A DNA stretch of 64,000 nt from Piper betle (lineage: Eukaryota > Streptophyta > Magnoliopsida > Piperales > Piperaceae). Both the position numbers and the translations under genes were made by a program. Location: assembly GCA_033002965.1 (NCBI GenBank), contig JAURVB010004724.1, positions 212,215-276,214 on the forward strand, written 5' to 3'. Shown piece after piece: positions 22,667-31,869 of this stretch; position 1 is the stretch's first letter, and every line of letters starts with the position of its first letter. The notes beneath the pieces were generated by a model, which saw only the letters and a list, made by a program, of their open reading frames with translations, did no database searches and was not told the DNA's origin.

Positions 22667-23553
22667 AATTTAGTGGTAAAGTAAGAGAAATTATTGGCAA
22701 AGGTGTGATTTTGGTGCAAAGCAAGCAAGATACTACCAAATTTATTTATAATGTGTATTGTGTACCCGGTTTGGCTACAAATTTGTTAAGTGTTAGACAA
22801 TTGCTTCAAAAAGGATACAATGTGACTTTTAATGACAAAATAGTGTGAAATTCTTGACAAAGACAACAATCAAGTAGTTATTAAAGTAGAGATGAAGAGT
22901 AGTAAAGTTTTTCAATTGAAAATACCTTTTTGTGAGAATTATAGGTTGAAAACTACTTATGATGATATATTTCTTCTTTGTCAATTGAGGAATGGTCACT
23001 TGAATTTTAGAAGTCTTAAATTATTGAAATACAAGAACATGACAATTAGTTTACCACAAATTGATCAAGACCATAAACTTTATGAAGGATGTATGTATGG
23101 AAAACAACATAGGTTGCCAAGATGATAAGAAGAGCACATCGGGATATGTTTTTAACGTGGGAAGCAAGGTTATATCATGGTCTTTTGAAAAGTAAAAGAT
23201 AGTTGCATTAGCTTCATGTGAAGCCGAATATATTTCCATCATACGTGCAACGTGTGAAGCCATTTGGCTAAGGAGAATTCTCAAAGATCTTTTATGTGAA
23301 CAAGATGAAACGACTACAATGTTTTGTTATAGCATGCCCGCTTTTGCTACGAGCAAAAATCCTATTTTTCATACTAAGTTGAAGCATATTGAGTTGAGAC
23401 ATCACTTTATTAGAGATCTTGTTGAAGAAGGAAAAATTGAGTTAAAGTTTATCAACACTAAGGATTAAATGACTGATGTGCTTACAAAAGCTTTCACTTA
23501 GAACAAATTTGAATTTTTTAGAAAGATGATGAAAATTACAAATTAAAAGGGGG

Positions 23554-23810
23554 TGTTAGAAAGTGATGTAATTTGTAATTTATTAGGCTTATGGCATATG
23601 ATGTAATAACTATAAATTTGAGGAGTACTTATATATATTAAACTTACTTTTTTCTATATCTTATAACCGAGAGCCAACTTTTAAAGTGTAGGACAACAGT
23701 GAAAAAAAGAAAGAAAAGACCTTTTGATCATCTCCTTTATATTTGGTAATATTTTATTTTTTATCAATTATTTTCAATCCATGTTCTTCTCATCCATCTT
23801 CTCCCCGACA
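23554..23810 (+). repeat. 3' LTR of a Copia remnant
   Basis: It starts TGTTAGAAAGTGATG directly after the polypurine tract AAAAGGGGG and ends CTCCCCGACA, so it has TG...CA ends. Permease coding sequence resumes shortly after it. Confidence 0.65.
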
Positions 23811-24768
23811 CTATCTTGGGGGGACTTGCCTCGAATAAGATTGTCTTTTATTATTGGGAGCCTTGTGCCACTACTGGCCATGCTCATCTGGGATGCGGTT
23901 GCTCTTGGAATGGCTATATCTTTGATAGAACTGATCCATTAGATGTGCTCTCAAGGTGGCAGTTTCAATTTCCCGCCAGATGTTTGTATTCTAAGCTGCT
24001 GCAATGTTAATTTTATGGATGGTATTGTTGCATTGGCTGAAAACGAAGATAGTTTTTATTTTCATGCAGGGTGGGATCAGGTGAGGTTTTGGCCATGGTA
24101 GAAGCATTCTAACTTCTCGCAGTTGGAACATCCTTGATTGGCACAATCTTGGGCTTCTCCAAATTTCAAATAGAACAGCTCAGAACATTGTCCACTAATA
24201 TTCCAATCAAAACATCTCCAGCAATTCATCTTTTTATTTTATTGGCATCTAATTCTTCTGTTCTAGACTACATATATGGTATGTTGTTGGCTAAAATCTA
24301 CCGTCTCATACAGAATGGAACAATACAAAGAAATCGGTTTATGAATTTGAGGGAGTGGTGGGGATCAATAAAGTCAATCACGCTTCTACCACCATTACTT
24401 GTTTCAAACAGTAATCCAGATGAGTTCTATACTGCAACAGATATTGCTGTGAGCCAGAGTAACCTGTTATTTATCTATTCGCTTGTTTCTCATGCAAGAG
24501 AGCTTAATTTTCAATTGGGTGTTCATAATTGGGAAAGGGGGGTTACTGCATAGTTTTACTTTATGGAGCTCTTCCACCAGCAATGGCATGGTCTATGAAC
24601 CACACACCTGGAAAAGATGAAGAAAACTTACAAGACAAAGTGAAAGAAGAAATTGGTGGCGGAGGCACACGGCTGACCTGCAAGCTTGCTCTTCTAGTGG
24701 CCGGCCTATTTGCTTGTGGGATTGTCTTAGAGCAGATTATACAAGACATATCCTTACTACGTTCATAA

Positions 24769-25008
24769 TAACTGAAATTAACTACAATAACCAAATCATA
24801 TTAACATCTTACTCATATGTCAAAGACATCTTGATCAAATGAATAACTTTGTAAGCCATCTTTTGCACATATATTAGTCCCCAAACATCATTCTTTTTAT
24901 AACTCAAAATTAAAGAGTACATATGTAGGAATTGAATTGCATGATCGAGTCATATATTGAAAGAGTGAAATGAAATTTATGAAAGCTAACATCAAGAAGA
25001 GGAAATGC
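24769..25008. other. spacer and presumed 3'UTRs
   Basis: This AT-rich stretch lies between convergent reading frames. Nothing further is seen. Confidence 0.5.
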
Positions 25009-25401
25009 TCAAAGCCTGTGTCTGGAGGCATAGCCCAGCCTCGCCCGCCGGACATTCTCCCGCCGCAACTTGTACACAACTCCCCCAAGGCCGACGACCA
25101 CCGCCGCCGAGAACACCCCCACCGCGATCCCCGCCTTCTGCCCGCCGCTTAGCCTGCTCGAGCCACTACCACTACCTGGCCCTTCCTCCTCCCCACCAGG
25201 TGGTGCGGCCCCTGGTCCGGCCGGAGTGGGAACAGGCGGCGTTGGGGCCATGGGAGACGGCACTTCGGCCCATGGTGATGGCGAATGGGGCGAGGAAGCG
25301 GGTGCGGTCTGGGGAGAAGTACCCAAGACGAAGTTGCGGGTAAGCAAGAGGAAGCTGCAGATGAGACGTAGGAACATAGTGAATGGTATTTGTTTCGTCA
25401 T
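25009..25401 (-). CDS. small secreted or plasma-membrane proline-rich single-pass protein
   Basis: An intact single-exon frame of 130 residues. Residues 1-28 form a signal peptide (FLRLICSFLLLTRNFVLG). Residues 29-80 are Pro/Ser/Ala/Thr-rich with dipeptides typical of arabinogalactan-type glycosylation (SPSPWAEVPSPMAPTPPVPTP), then a Gly/Ser linker. Residues 88-110 are a transmembrane helix (AGIAVGVFSAAVVVGLGGVVY), followed by a short basic cytoplasmic tail (KLRRENVRRARLGYASRHRL). This resembles a family of small plant membrane AGP-like proteins with a conserved GGQKAGI..G motif and basic tail; the function is unknown to me. Start choice: M1 at 25401, or M9 at 25377, which still leaves a signal peptide. 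Composition is strongly GC-rich against AT-rich flanks, and no frame break is seen. Confidence 0.75.
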   Translation of the reverse strand: MTKQIPFTMFLRLICSFLLLTRNFVLGTSPQTAPASSPHSPSPWAEVPSPMAPTPPVPTPAGPGAAPPGGEEEGPGSGSGSSRLSGGQKAGIAVGVFSAAVVVGLGGVVYKLRRENVRRARLGYASRHRL

Positions 25402-26970
25402 TGAAAGATGAAGGTGGTGAGGATATGTGTGGATGCTGTGAAGTTGGTGATGGAATGATGGTGCAAGGTTGCCATGAATCGGGTTTTGATGAGATTAAAT
25501 GTACGAGGATCGGAGGTGGGCGGTAGGTTCCAAGAAGATTTGTTGTTTCTTTGTGTCTGTCTGAAGCATTGGCCGGCGTTTTACAGTGCAGGTGTTTGAG
25601 CTGGAGGAGGTTTCAAAGCATCCGGTGCTGCTTTTGGGACGGTTCCATTGAGTTTCAAAGCATTATTCGATTAAGATCTATTAAATAAAGATGTTTATTA
25701 GTGCGTAAATTAATAAAAACTAATTATATCTTCTAATAATTTTCTCAAAATCACTACGATTATCAATTTTCACTACAAGGCAGTCCAGGCAACCTTATTG
25801 ATGACTTTTTATATATATTAATTATATTATATATATGTATAGGAAGGAAGAATTAAACATGTGTATTAAATTTTTTCAAGGAATAAAATTAAAATAACAA
25901 ACGAGCATGATATAATAATAATTTTAGATATGAATATAAAATCTTAATACATGACTATATAATTTATGCACAAAACTATGCCAAATTGAGATATTTTAAA
26001 TTTTTGGCACAAAAGTTTGAACATTAATAAGTTTGACTCAAATTTGAAATTAAATGAATTCAATCTGAACCCAAGTAATACTCGGCTAACTCCATCGATG
26101 AACAGCCCTGGCCCGAATTGCATCATGCTAACTTTCATTGAATGGTAATGCTTGCATGGGAACAATTCATTTGTCAAATGAATATCAAATGAATGAAATC
26201 CATGGGCGTTGAATCTCTTCTACATCCATGGGCGTTGAATCTTATAGCCTTGCTAGCTTTAAGACCTTCGATTTGAACTAATATTTTTAGACAGGTTAAG
26301 ATAATCCACTCCTCCACATTTTAGATGTTGCACAAATTATTAACGCTTATATTTCCCGTGGCAAGGGATTTGTTGTAGCACTTGCTATTGCAAATTTACC
26401 GTAGATTGGTTTAAATCTCTTTAATTAAGGATATTTAAAATTTTAATTATAATAATTAAGTTAATCTCTTTTATTTAACCCAATCATCACTTGCCAAATC
26501 CCTGGCCATTTCACTGATTCATTGAATGATTGTTAGTAGCAGTTCCAAGTTCCAAGTTTCAAGCAGAAAGTATCATTCTGACGTACCATTTGGAAGCTCA
26601 AAGGACAAATGGAAGGGATTACTCACGATTCCTTTCCTAATTAATTTTAACTTCCACATTTATCTCTCAAATTTGATATAAATCTTGGCAGAAAATTACG
26701 AGTCTTGCCCTTCAAAAAACCAACCTGCAGAAATATTTAATTAGGAGAGTATAGCAGGTACAGACGTTGAAAAATCATCACGTTAGATAGAAAGAGAACG
26801 TGAATATCACGCTTTGCATTCTTGAAGCCGGTATGACATTCTTCTGCTCAGAAACATAGCAATACAAAACCCTTGATATGCTGTAAACTTGAAAGGTGTC
26901 TTGAATTTGTCTAAATACATATAACGTCGTTGCCCATAAAACGGCATCAACCCAACGCATTCATTTTAAT
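25402..26970. other. intergenic region, divergent upstream regions of the two flanking genes
   Basis: The part next to 25402 is probably promoter and leader of the minus-strand proline-rich gene. The 3' part (about 26500-26970) should hold the promoter of the defensin-like gene. A 29-base direct repeat around ATCCATGGGCGTTGAATCT occurs near 26199 and 26226. Nothing else is recognised. Confidence 0.45.
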
Positions 26971-27314
26971 ATGAAGATTTCTAGCCTCCGACTGCTCTTG
27001 GCTCTTGCCCTGGTTGTCTTGCCGTATTCTTCGTGCCTTGCCATTGGTAAGCAATATCATATTCTTGTTCATATATAATATTATCATGTCCATGGATCAA
27101 TACATTGACAAAGTTGTGGTGTTTGGCATGGGCAGCCAAGTGCTGTGTAGAGCGTGTTGAGTATGAAGATGATTGTGACGATATCAAGTGTACGGTGGAT
27201 TGCAACAAGAACTATGGGGGAGAAGGAGAATGTGTCAGCCAGTTCCACTGTGAATGCCATTTTCAGTCCCTGTGTGCCGTGGAAGATTATATATATAGGT
27301 TTTATCAAGGGTGA
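26971..27314 (+). CDS. secreted cysteine-rich defensin-like (DEFL) peptide, two exons
   Basis: Exon 1 (26971-27046) encodes a signal peptide (MKISSLRLLLALALVVLPYS then SCLA). A phase-1 GT-AG intron (27047-27135) follows, and exon 2 (27136-27314) encodes a mature peptide of about 59 residues ending at TGA. One intron near the signal-peptide end is the usual DEFL gene structure. The mature part has nine cysteines in the spacing CC, C-x3-C-x3-C, C-x5-C-x-C, C, and is acidic. The C-x3-C and C-x-C pairs fit a cysteine-stabilised alpha-beta fold, but the odd cysteine number and spacing are not those of a classic plant defensin. Roles in the family include antimicrobial defence and pollen or cell signalling; which applies here is unknown. 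No breaks are seen. Confidence 0.75.
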
Positions 27315-29375
27315 GTTCATCATATATATGATGATCAATGTAAAATCTTGCCATGACACCATAACATGAGTATCTATAAATTTTGCATAGATTAAATTTA
27401 TAGAATCATATTTTCATTGTTGTGATCCTATTTGTTCTTCAAGTCTTACTAGTTTTTTTAATCCTGAGTTAAAATTATTCGCCTTCCACTCTAATATTAA
27501 TAAATTTATACTCCCAATAATGAGAGGATTGAAAATATACACCAGGTAAGAACGAACTCGATGCCTTAAATAACATATTAAGAACTCCAATTGTTTTTGG
27601 CTATCGACCTCTCCTCCCATCTTATAAAAAATTACATCTCAATCAGATTACCTGACATTTGATCCAATCATTGTAGATAAAAATGGACAGTAGGCATTAT
27701 AGCTAGCCTCGTAAACTTTTGTCCAATTTTTTCTTTTTATTCTTGTCCAATGGATCTTCTTCTACCTTGACCTGAATTGGACTATTTTCAGTCTCCTTAA
27801 GTTATTACCAACCATTTTTTGTCGTATAATACTCCCAAACACGTAATTAGGTGCTAGAACTTAAAATAAAATTAATATACTCAAGTAAAAAATTAAAAAT
27901 TAAAAATTAAAAATAAGAAAGGAAGGAGAAGGGGCTAGAACTTAGCAGTCTTCAAGCCTGTAATTAATTTAATCCTTCCAAATTGTAACAAGTGCATGCA
28001 TGAGGTTGAACTTTTAACTTCAAAAACTCTTTTAATAGGCTTTAATGTATAATTTTAAAATTTATAATTTTTTATAAATTTGGGTTTTGAATCATATTTT
28101 ATAGTGAGTCTCGATTACTTATACCCGAGACAGGAAAAATTTCCTCCCACATATTTATGTGGCCCAAATTTTATCTTTATTGTAAAAAAATGGTCGGCAA
28201 ATAGGTTGGCAGGTATATTCCATTGTTCTTGGCCGGATTAGGTCTCCCGTAGATACTTGACTATATTTGCTACTGCGTCAAGTTGCCTGTCCATTTGTAC
28301 CCTAATTAACCAGAAACGATTATTTATAGGTACTCTCGGTAATTTTTGTACCCTCTATTTTCTAAAAATACTGCCTCTTATTATCAAATTTTTTCTCCGA
28401 TTAGAGTTTTCTGAAAGTCAAACAGATGTCAGACTTAAAGAGGCTTAGAAAATTTACCCACCGGGTACACAGGCACAGGCGGGCTGGTCTTTCTCGATTT
28501 CACTTGCACCAGTTAAGTTTGGTTCGATTGGCTAGACATGTGCACAGACTCGAGTGTGCACCTTTTTTGATTCAACCTACGCTGTTTGGGTCGACCAATC
28601 TTGATTTACCTCACGTAAATAGAGTTGGCTAGACATGTGCATAGGCATGGGCTGGCTTGTTAAACCATCCAATGAAATTTTAGTGCATTCAATTCAAATT
28701 ATTTATCTGAAAGAGGGAAAGAATTATTTGCAAAGAGAGATCTTTACCATTCTATACTCCTTGCATACATTAATAAAAATTTAATTTTTGTATCAATTAC
28801 TCTATTTTCATTTTAATAGTTGATAATTAATTAAGATACATTTAAAGGACCAGGGCTCCTTAGTGTGGCCCCAAACTCTAATTTTGTGTTGCATAAACTT
28901 CCTAACAAGCGAAAAAACAACTCCATTTTGTACACATTTTCTCAAGTTCATATAAAATAATATGTATTTTTACATAAATATGAATATTATTATTATTATT
29001 ACCATTATATTATTATTATTATTATTATTATTATTTAATACTATCTCTAAACCCGGATCATTTCCTACTCCAATCATGCATGCATTAATGGTGGATGATC
29101 AGCCGTCCTTACTGTTGAGTCGTCGACGGCCACCACCGTTAGTGAAAAATTGTAAAAAATTATATGTACATATATGTAGTCAGCAATGGGCGGCAAATAT
29201 TACACACTCCCAGTTTCATCACCTACTCCACTTCTCTCCCTTCTCTCATAGTCCCGTTATATGTACCCGGCCCTGCCCCCTCCACTCCCAATACCCACCA
29301 AACCTCTCTGTTCGTTATAGTCCCTCCTACTACCACCTCTTTACCGCTCTCATCGCATTTCCTCATTCTTCAAAG
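27315..29375. other. intergenic; 27960-29375 is the upstream module shared with PIP-C
   Basis: Bases 27315-27950 show nothing recognisable except AAATT-type repeats near 27890. From about 27960 (TTCCAAATTGTAACAAGTG) to the PIP-A start the sequence is similar to about 56606-58100 upstream of PIP-C, with indels. This is the duplicated aquaporin upstream region. It includes an (ATT)n microsatellite at 28984-29036 and a block near 29070-29110 repeated before each PIP copy (CATGCATGCATTAATGGTGG). Confidence 0.6.
28984..29036. repeat. (ATT)n microsatellite
   Basis: ATT/TTA units are nearly uninterrupted. Similar tracts sit at the same relative place upstream of PIP-C (57904-57968) and of the fourth PIP promoter (63230-63250), supporting common origin. 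Confidence 0.85.
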
Positions 29376-29730
29376 ATGACCAAGGACATCGAGGTCGGTG
29401 GCAAGTTCTCGGAGAAGGACTGCTCCGACCCGCCGCCGGCGCCGCTCTTCTACGCCGAAGTGCTCACCAAGTGGTCCTTCTACCGACCTCTCATTGCCGA
29501 GGTCGTTGCCACCCTCCTGTTCCTATACATTCCTGTTGCCACTGTCATCGGCTACAAGAGCCAGACGGACGTCGTTAAGAACACGGCGCCTGATGCCACC
29601 TTCGGCAGCGTCGGCCTCCTCGGCATCGCCTGCGCCTTTGGCGGAATGATCTTCATCCTTGTCTACTGCACTGCGAGCATCTCTGGTAAATTAAAATACA
29701 TAAGTGAAAATGCACCTATACATAACAAAA

Positions 29731-29768
<38 letters not shown>

Positions 29769-29999
29769 GGATTCATAATTTTATGCTTTTACTTATAGCT
29801 GTTTGATGTCTGATTTTGAAGGTGGGCACATCAATCCGGCAGTGACATTCGGGCTCTTCTTGGCGAGGAAGGTGTCGTTGATAAGGTCTGTTATGTTCAC
29901 GATGGCGCAGTGCTTGGGTTCTGCGGGGTGGGGTTCCAGAGCTCCTACTACGTCCGATACGGCGGCAGCGTCAACGAACTGGTCACCGGACTCAAGTGA
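29376..29999 (+). pseudogene. PIP2-type aquaporin, 3'-truncated copy A
   Basis: PIPs are six-helix plasma-membrane water channels with two NPA loops. Exon 1 (29376-29685) is intact: [20 protein letters not shown], then [30 protein letters not shown] and [18 protein letters not shown] (helices 1-2). The donor is followed by a (TA)17 microsatellite. Exon 2 starts at 29822 with [20 protein letters not shown], the first NPA motif, then QCLG. Four bases are missing relative to the expected family sequence, which shifts the frame, and a further in-frame piece is absent. At about 29997 the aquaporin sequence stops and YrdC intron sequence begins. Helices 4-6 and the second NPA are absent. Confidence 0.85.
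29732..29765. repeat. (TA)17 microsatellite in PIP-A intron 1
   Basis: Uninterrupted TA units about 45 bases after the exon 1 donor. PIP-C has a longer tract at the same place and PIP-B has none. Confidence 0.9.
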
Positions 30000-30150
30000 A
30001 TCAATTGGGTAATTAAGACCTGGGAGCATGTTATCTTGTCCGAAACTTTTGGCCAATTTGATTTACCAATTACCTAAATAATCTGATGTACTTCGTTGAC
30101 CATAGGTATAGGTGGTTAGCCTCTTAGAAGTTAGCCACTTAGAAGTTAGC
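29997..30150 (+). repeat. YrdC intron scrap fused to PIP-A
   Basis: TCAATTGGGTAATTAAGACC onward matches 14160-14300 and 53205-53345 (first-intron region of the YrdC copies) and 62830-62965. The junction shares TCAAGTGAA with both parents, suggesting microhomology-mediated joining. PIP-B upstream sequence follows. Confidence 0.8.
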
Positions 30151-30179
30151 CTGTTAGAAATTAGACCATGATATCTGTA

Positions 30180-30470
30180 ATATAAATTGGAAAATATTAT
30201 ATGTATATATGCTGTCCACGATGGGCGGCAAATATTACATACTCTACCATTTTCATCACCAACTCCTACTTCTCACCCTTCTCCCATAGTCGCGTTAGTC
30301 GCGTTATATAGCCCTTCCCTTTTCTCCTCCCGAGATCCACCAAACCTCTCTTTTCGTTATAGTCCCTACTACCACCATTTCTCGCTCTCATCGCATTTCC
30401 ACATTAGTCATAACATTCTTCAATGATGACCAAGGACGTCGAGGTCGGCGGCGAGTTCATGGCAAAGGCC
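30180..30470 (+). pseudogene. PIP2-type aquaporin copy B: upstream region and first 15 codons
   Basis: The leader region (30180-30425) resembles the leaders of PIP-A, PIP-C and the partial fourth copy. The frame starts ATG 30426 with MTKDVEVGGEFMAKA and is then cut by the 5' LTR of the Copia element at 30471. It resumes at 44205. Confidence 0.85.
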
Positions 30471-31006
30471 TGTTGGATGTTAGACGTATATATGTATATA
30501 ATTGTATCATATGTTGTTACTATTAAGGCATAGCCTAAATTAAATTGATCTGTTAAAGTTAAGGTTAATGGGCCATTAATATTTAATATAAAATATATAG
30601 AGATATTATATATTTAAGATGAGTATGGATAAATGTGTGTAGATACTGTTTTCTTAATCTCTAATTTATAATGGGTTAAATTGGAATTATAAAAAATAAG
30701 GATAAATACGGTTATAAGGATAAATACGTTATAAGGATAAATACGGTTATAGTCCTCAGATTTGCACCGTAATTTTTCTTTTCTGGTATCCCATCATCCA
30801 GAAACTCTGGTTTTGAAGAACAGGTGCTGAATCTAGAAGATCAAACCAGAAGAAATCAAAGAATTGTTTTACTATTATGGATTCAGGTACGCTTCCGTTA
30901 TTAAATTTATTTTCTTGATGATTTGATATGAAGAAGGTTTTATTGATGATGGTTATATCATCTTATATAATTTTGGTTAAAGTTTAAAGTTTTTGTTGAT
31001 TCAACA
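30471..31006 (+). repeat. 5' LTR of the Copia element
   Basis: 536 bp, TG...CA ends, with a short AAGGATAAATACGG repeat near 30700-30755. It pairs with 43688-44204. Confidence 0.95.
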
Positions 31007-31007
31007 A

Positions 31008-31020
31008 ATGGTATCAAAGC
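31008..31020 (+). promoter_or_regulatory. primer binding site, initiator-Met tRNA type
   Basis: ATGGTATCAAAGC just after the 5' LTR closely matches the plant Copia consensus complementary to the 3' end of tRNA-iMet (TGGTATCAGAGC). Confidence 0.85.
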
Positions 31021-31869
31021 AACTTCATATTAAATCATTGAAAATTAATTGATTTATGTTTATTTTATTTTTGGAATGAGTCAATCATTCAATACTTGTT
31101 TGTATGGAAAAATTTTATGGTTCGAATTTCCAGTATTCCCTTATTCACCAAAATTGACATGGTTTACAACCAATCTTCTTCAACTTATGTTGAATACCCA
31201 AAATTTTGGATGGTGAATATGGTGATTATGTATTTTACTTTGCCCAAAGTTTGCACTGTCAATATCAGTTTATGAGATATTTTTCTCAAATCAAGGTCCT
31301 CTTTTGGTAAAATATCAAATGAGGATAATAAAATTATAAAAGGTTATAATTTCAGAAATTTCCAAATAAAGATATTTTTATAACCTTTTTGCAGTTTTAT
31401 GTTATTTGAGATTATTAAATTCAAAATTATGGTTTAGTTATAATTAATATTTTTAAATTTATTAAGAACTACAATATGCTGCTAAAGTAGCCTCTTTTGT
31501 GGAAATTAATTTATTTTATAATATTAAGATGGTTATGGGTATATAATTCATGTGAATATTAATCTACCCAAAGGAAGGTTAATATTTGACAGAATTATAT
31601 ATTCAATTGCGGTAATAAATATGAGATAATTATCTAGTTTCAATGTGAATAATAAATCAGCCCAAAGGAAAGTTTATTATTTGACAGGATTTATCATTCA
31701 TATTTGATTACTCCACTAAGAGTACTACTTACAAATTAATATTTATGTCCAAAGATTAAATATTAATGTTGTGCTAGGTATCTATTGATAGGATTAACCA
31801 TTATTTGAATTATTAATCTTATTATGTGCATGTTATTTTGTTCTATTTTCAGTTAATCAATCTGCTTCT

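Larger units (their letters stand above)
20790..23810 (+). mobile_element. mosaic of degraded Ty1/Copia retrotransposon remnants
   Basis: A likely 5' LTR end near 21311 (TTTTTCTCAACA) is followed by a PBS-like ATTGACGCCATCTGTGAG. Gag-like segments follow: KIEKFDGINYQ-stop-WRMQIDDLLYEK at about 21390 and the frame 21619-22086 ending with a basic tail. A degraded zinc knuckle (CDKEEHVKKDC) lies near 22090. A gag/protease-to-integrase stretch appears twice in different versions (about 22200-22440 and 22670-22850). RNase H is at 23125-23500 (TSGYVFNVGSKVISW, ALASCEAEYISI). A polypurine tract AAAAGGGGG precedes an LTR at 23554-23810 whose end is unlike the 5' one. Stops and shifts are numerous, and at least two elements seem merged. 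Reverse transcriptase is largely missing. Confidence 0.75.
20583..24768 (+). pseudogene. tyrosine/tryptophan-permease-like transporter, disrupted
   Basis: Plant members of this bacterial-type aromatic amino-acid permease family are multi-pass membrane proteins. The 5' piece (20583-20755) encodes LEPKGTVAGAVALIIGTSIG then GILALPKETSP, the family's first transmembrane helix. Copia remnants then fill 20790-23810 and the central helices are missing. The 3' part resumes with IIGSLVPLLAMLIWDAVALG (23850-23910), MVEAF-stop-LLAVGTSLIGTILGFS (about 24095-24160), LREWWGSIKSITLLPPLL and TATDIA (24350-24450). The last exon (24540-24768) reads YCIVLLYGALPPAMAWSMNH ... LFACGIVLEQIIQDI and stop. In-frame TAG in the VEAF segment plus loss of the centre make it non-functional. 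Confidence 0.75.

Noticed and set aside
25005..25411. Plus-strand Pro/Arg-rich frames of 112-113 codons
   Set aside because: They are antisense shadows of the proline-rich membrane protein, whose minus-strand frame has signal peptide and helix.
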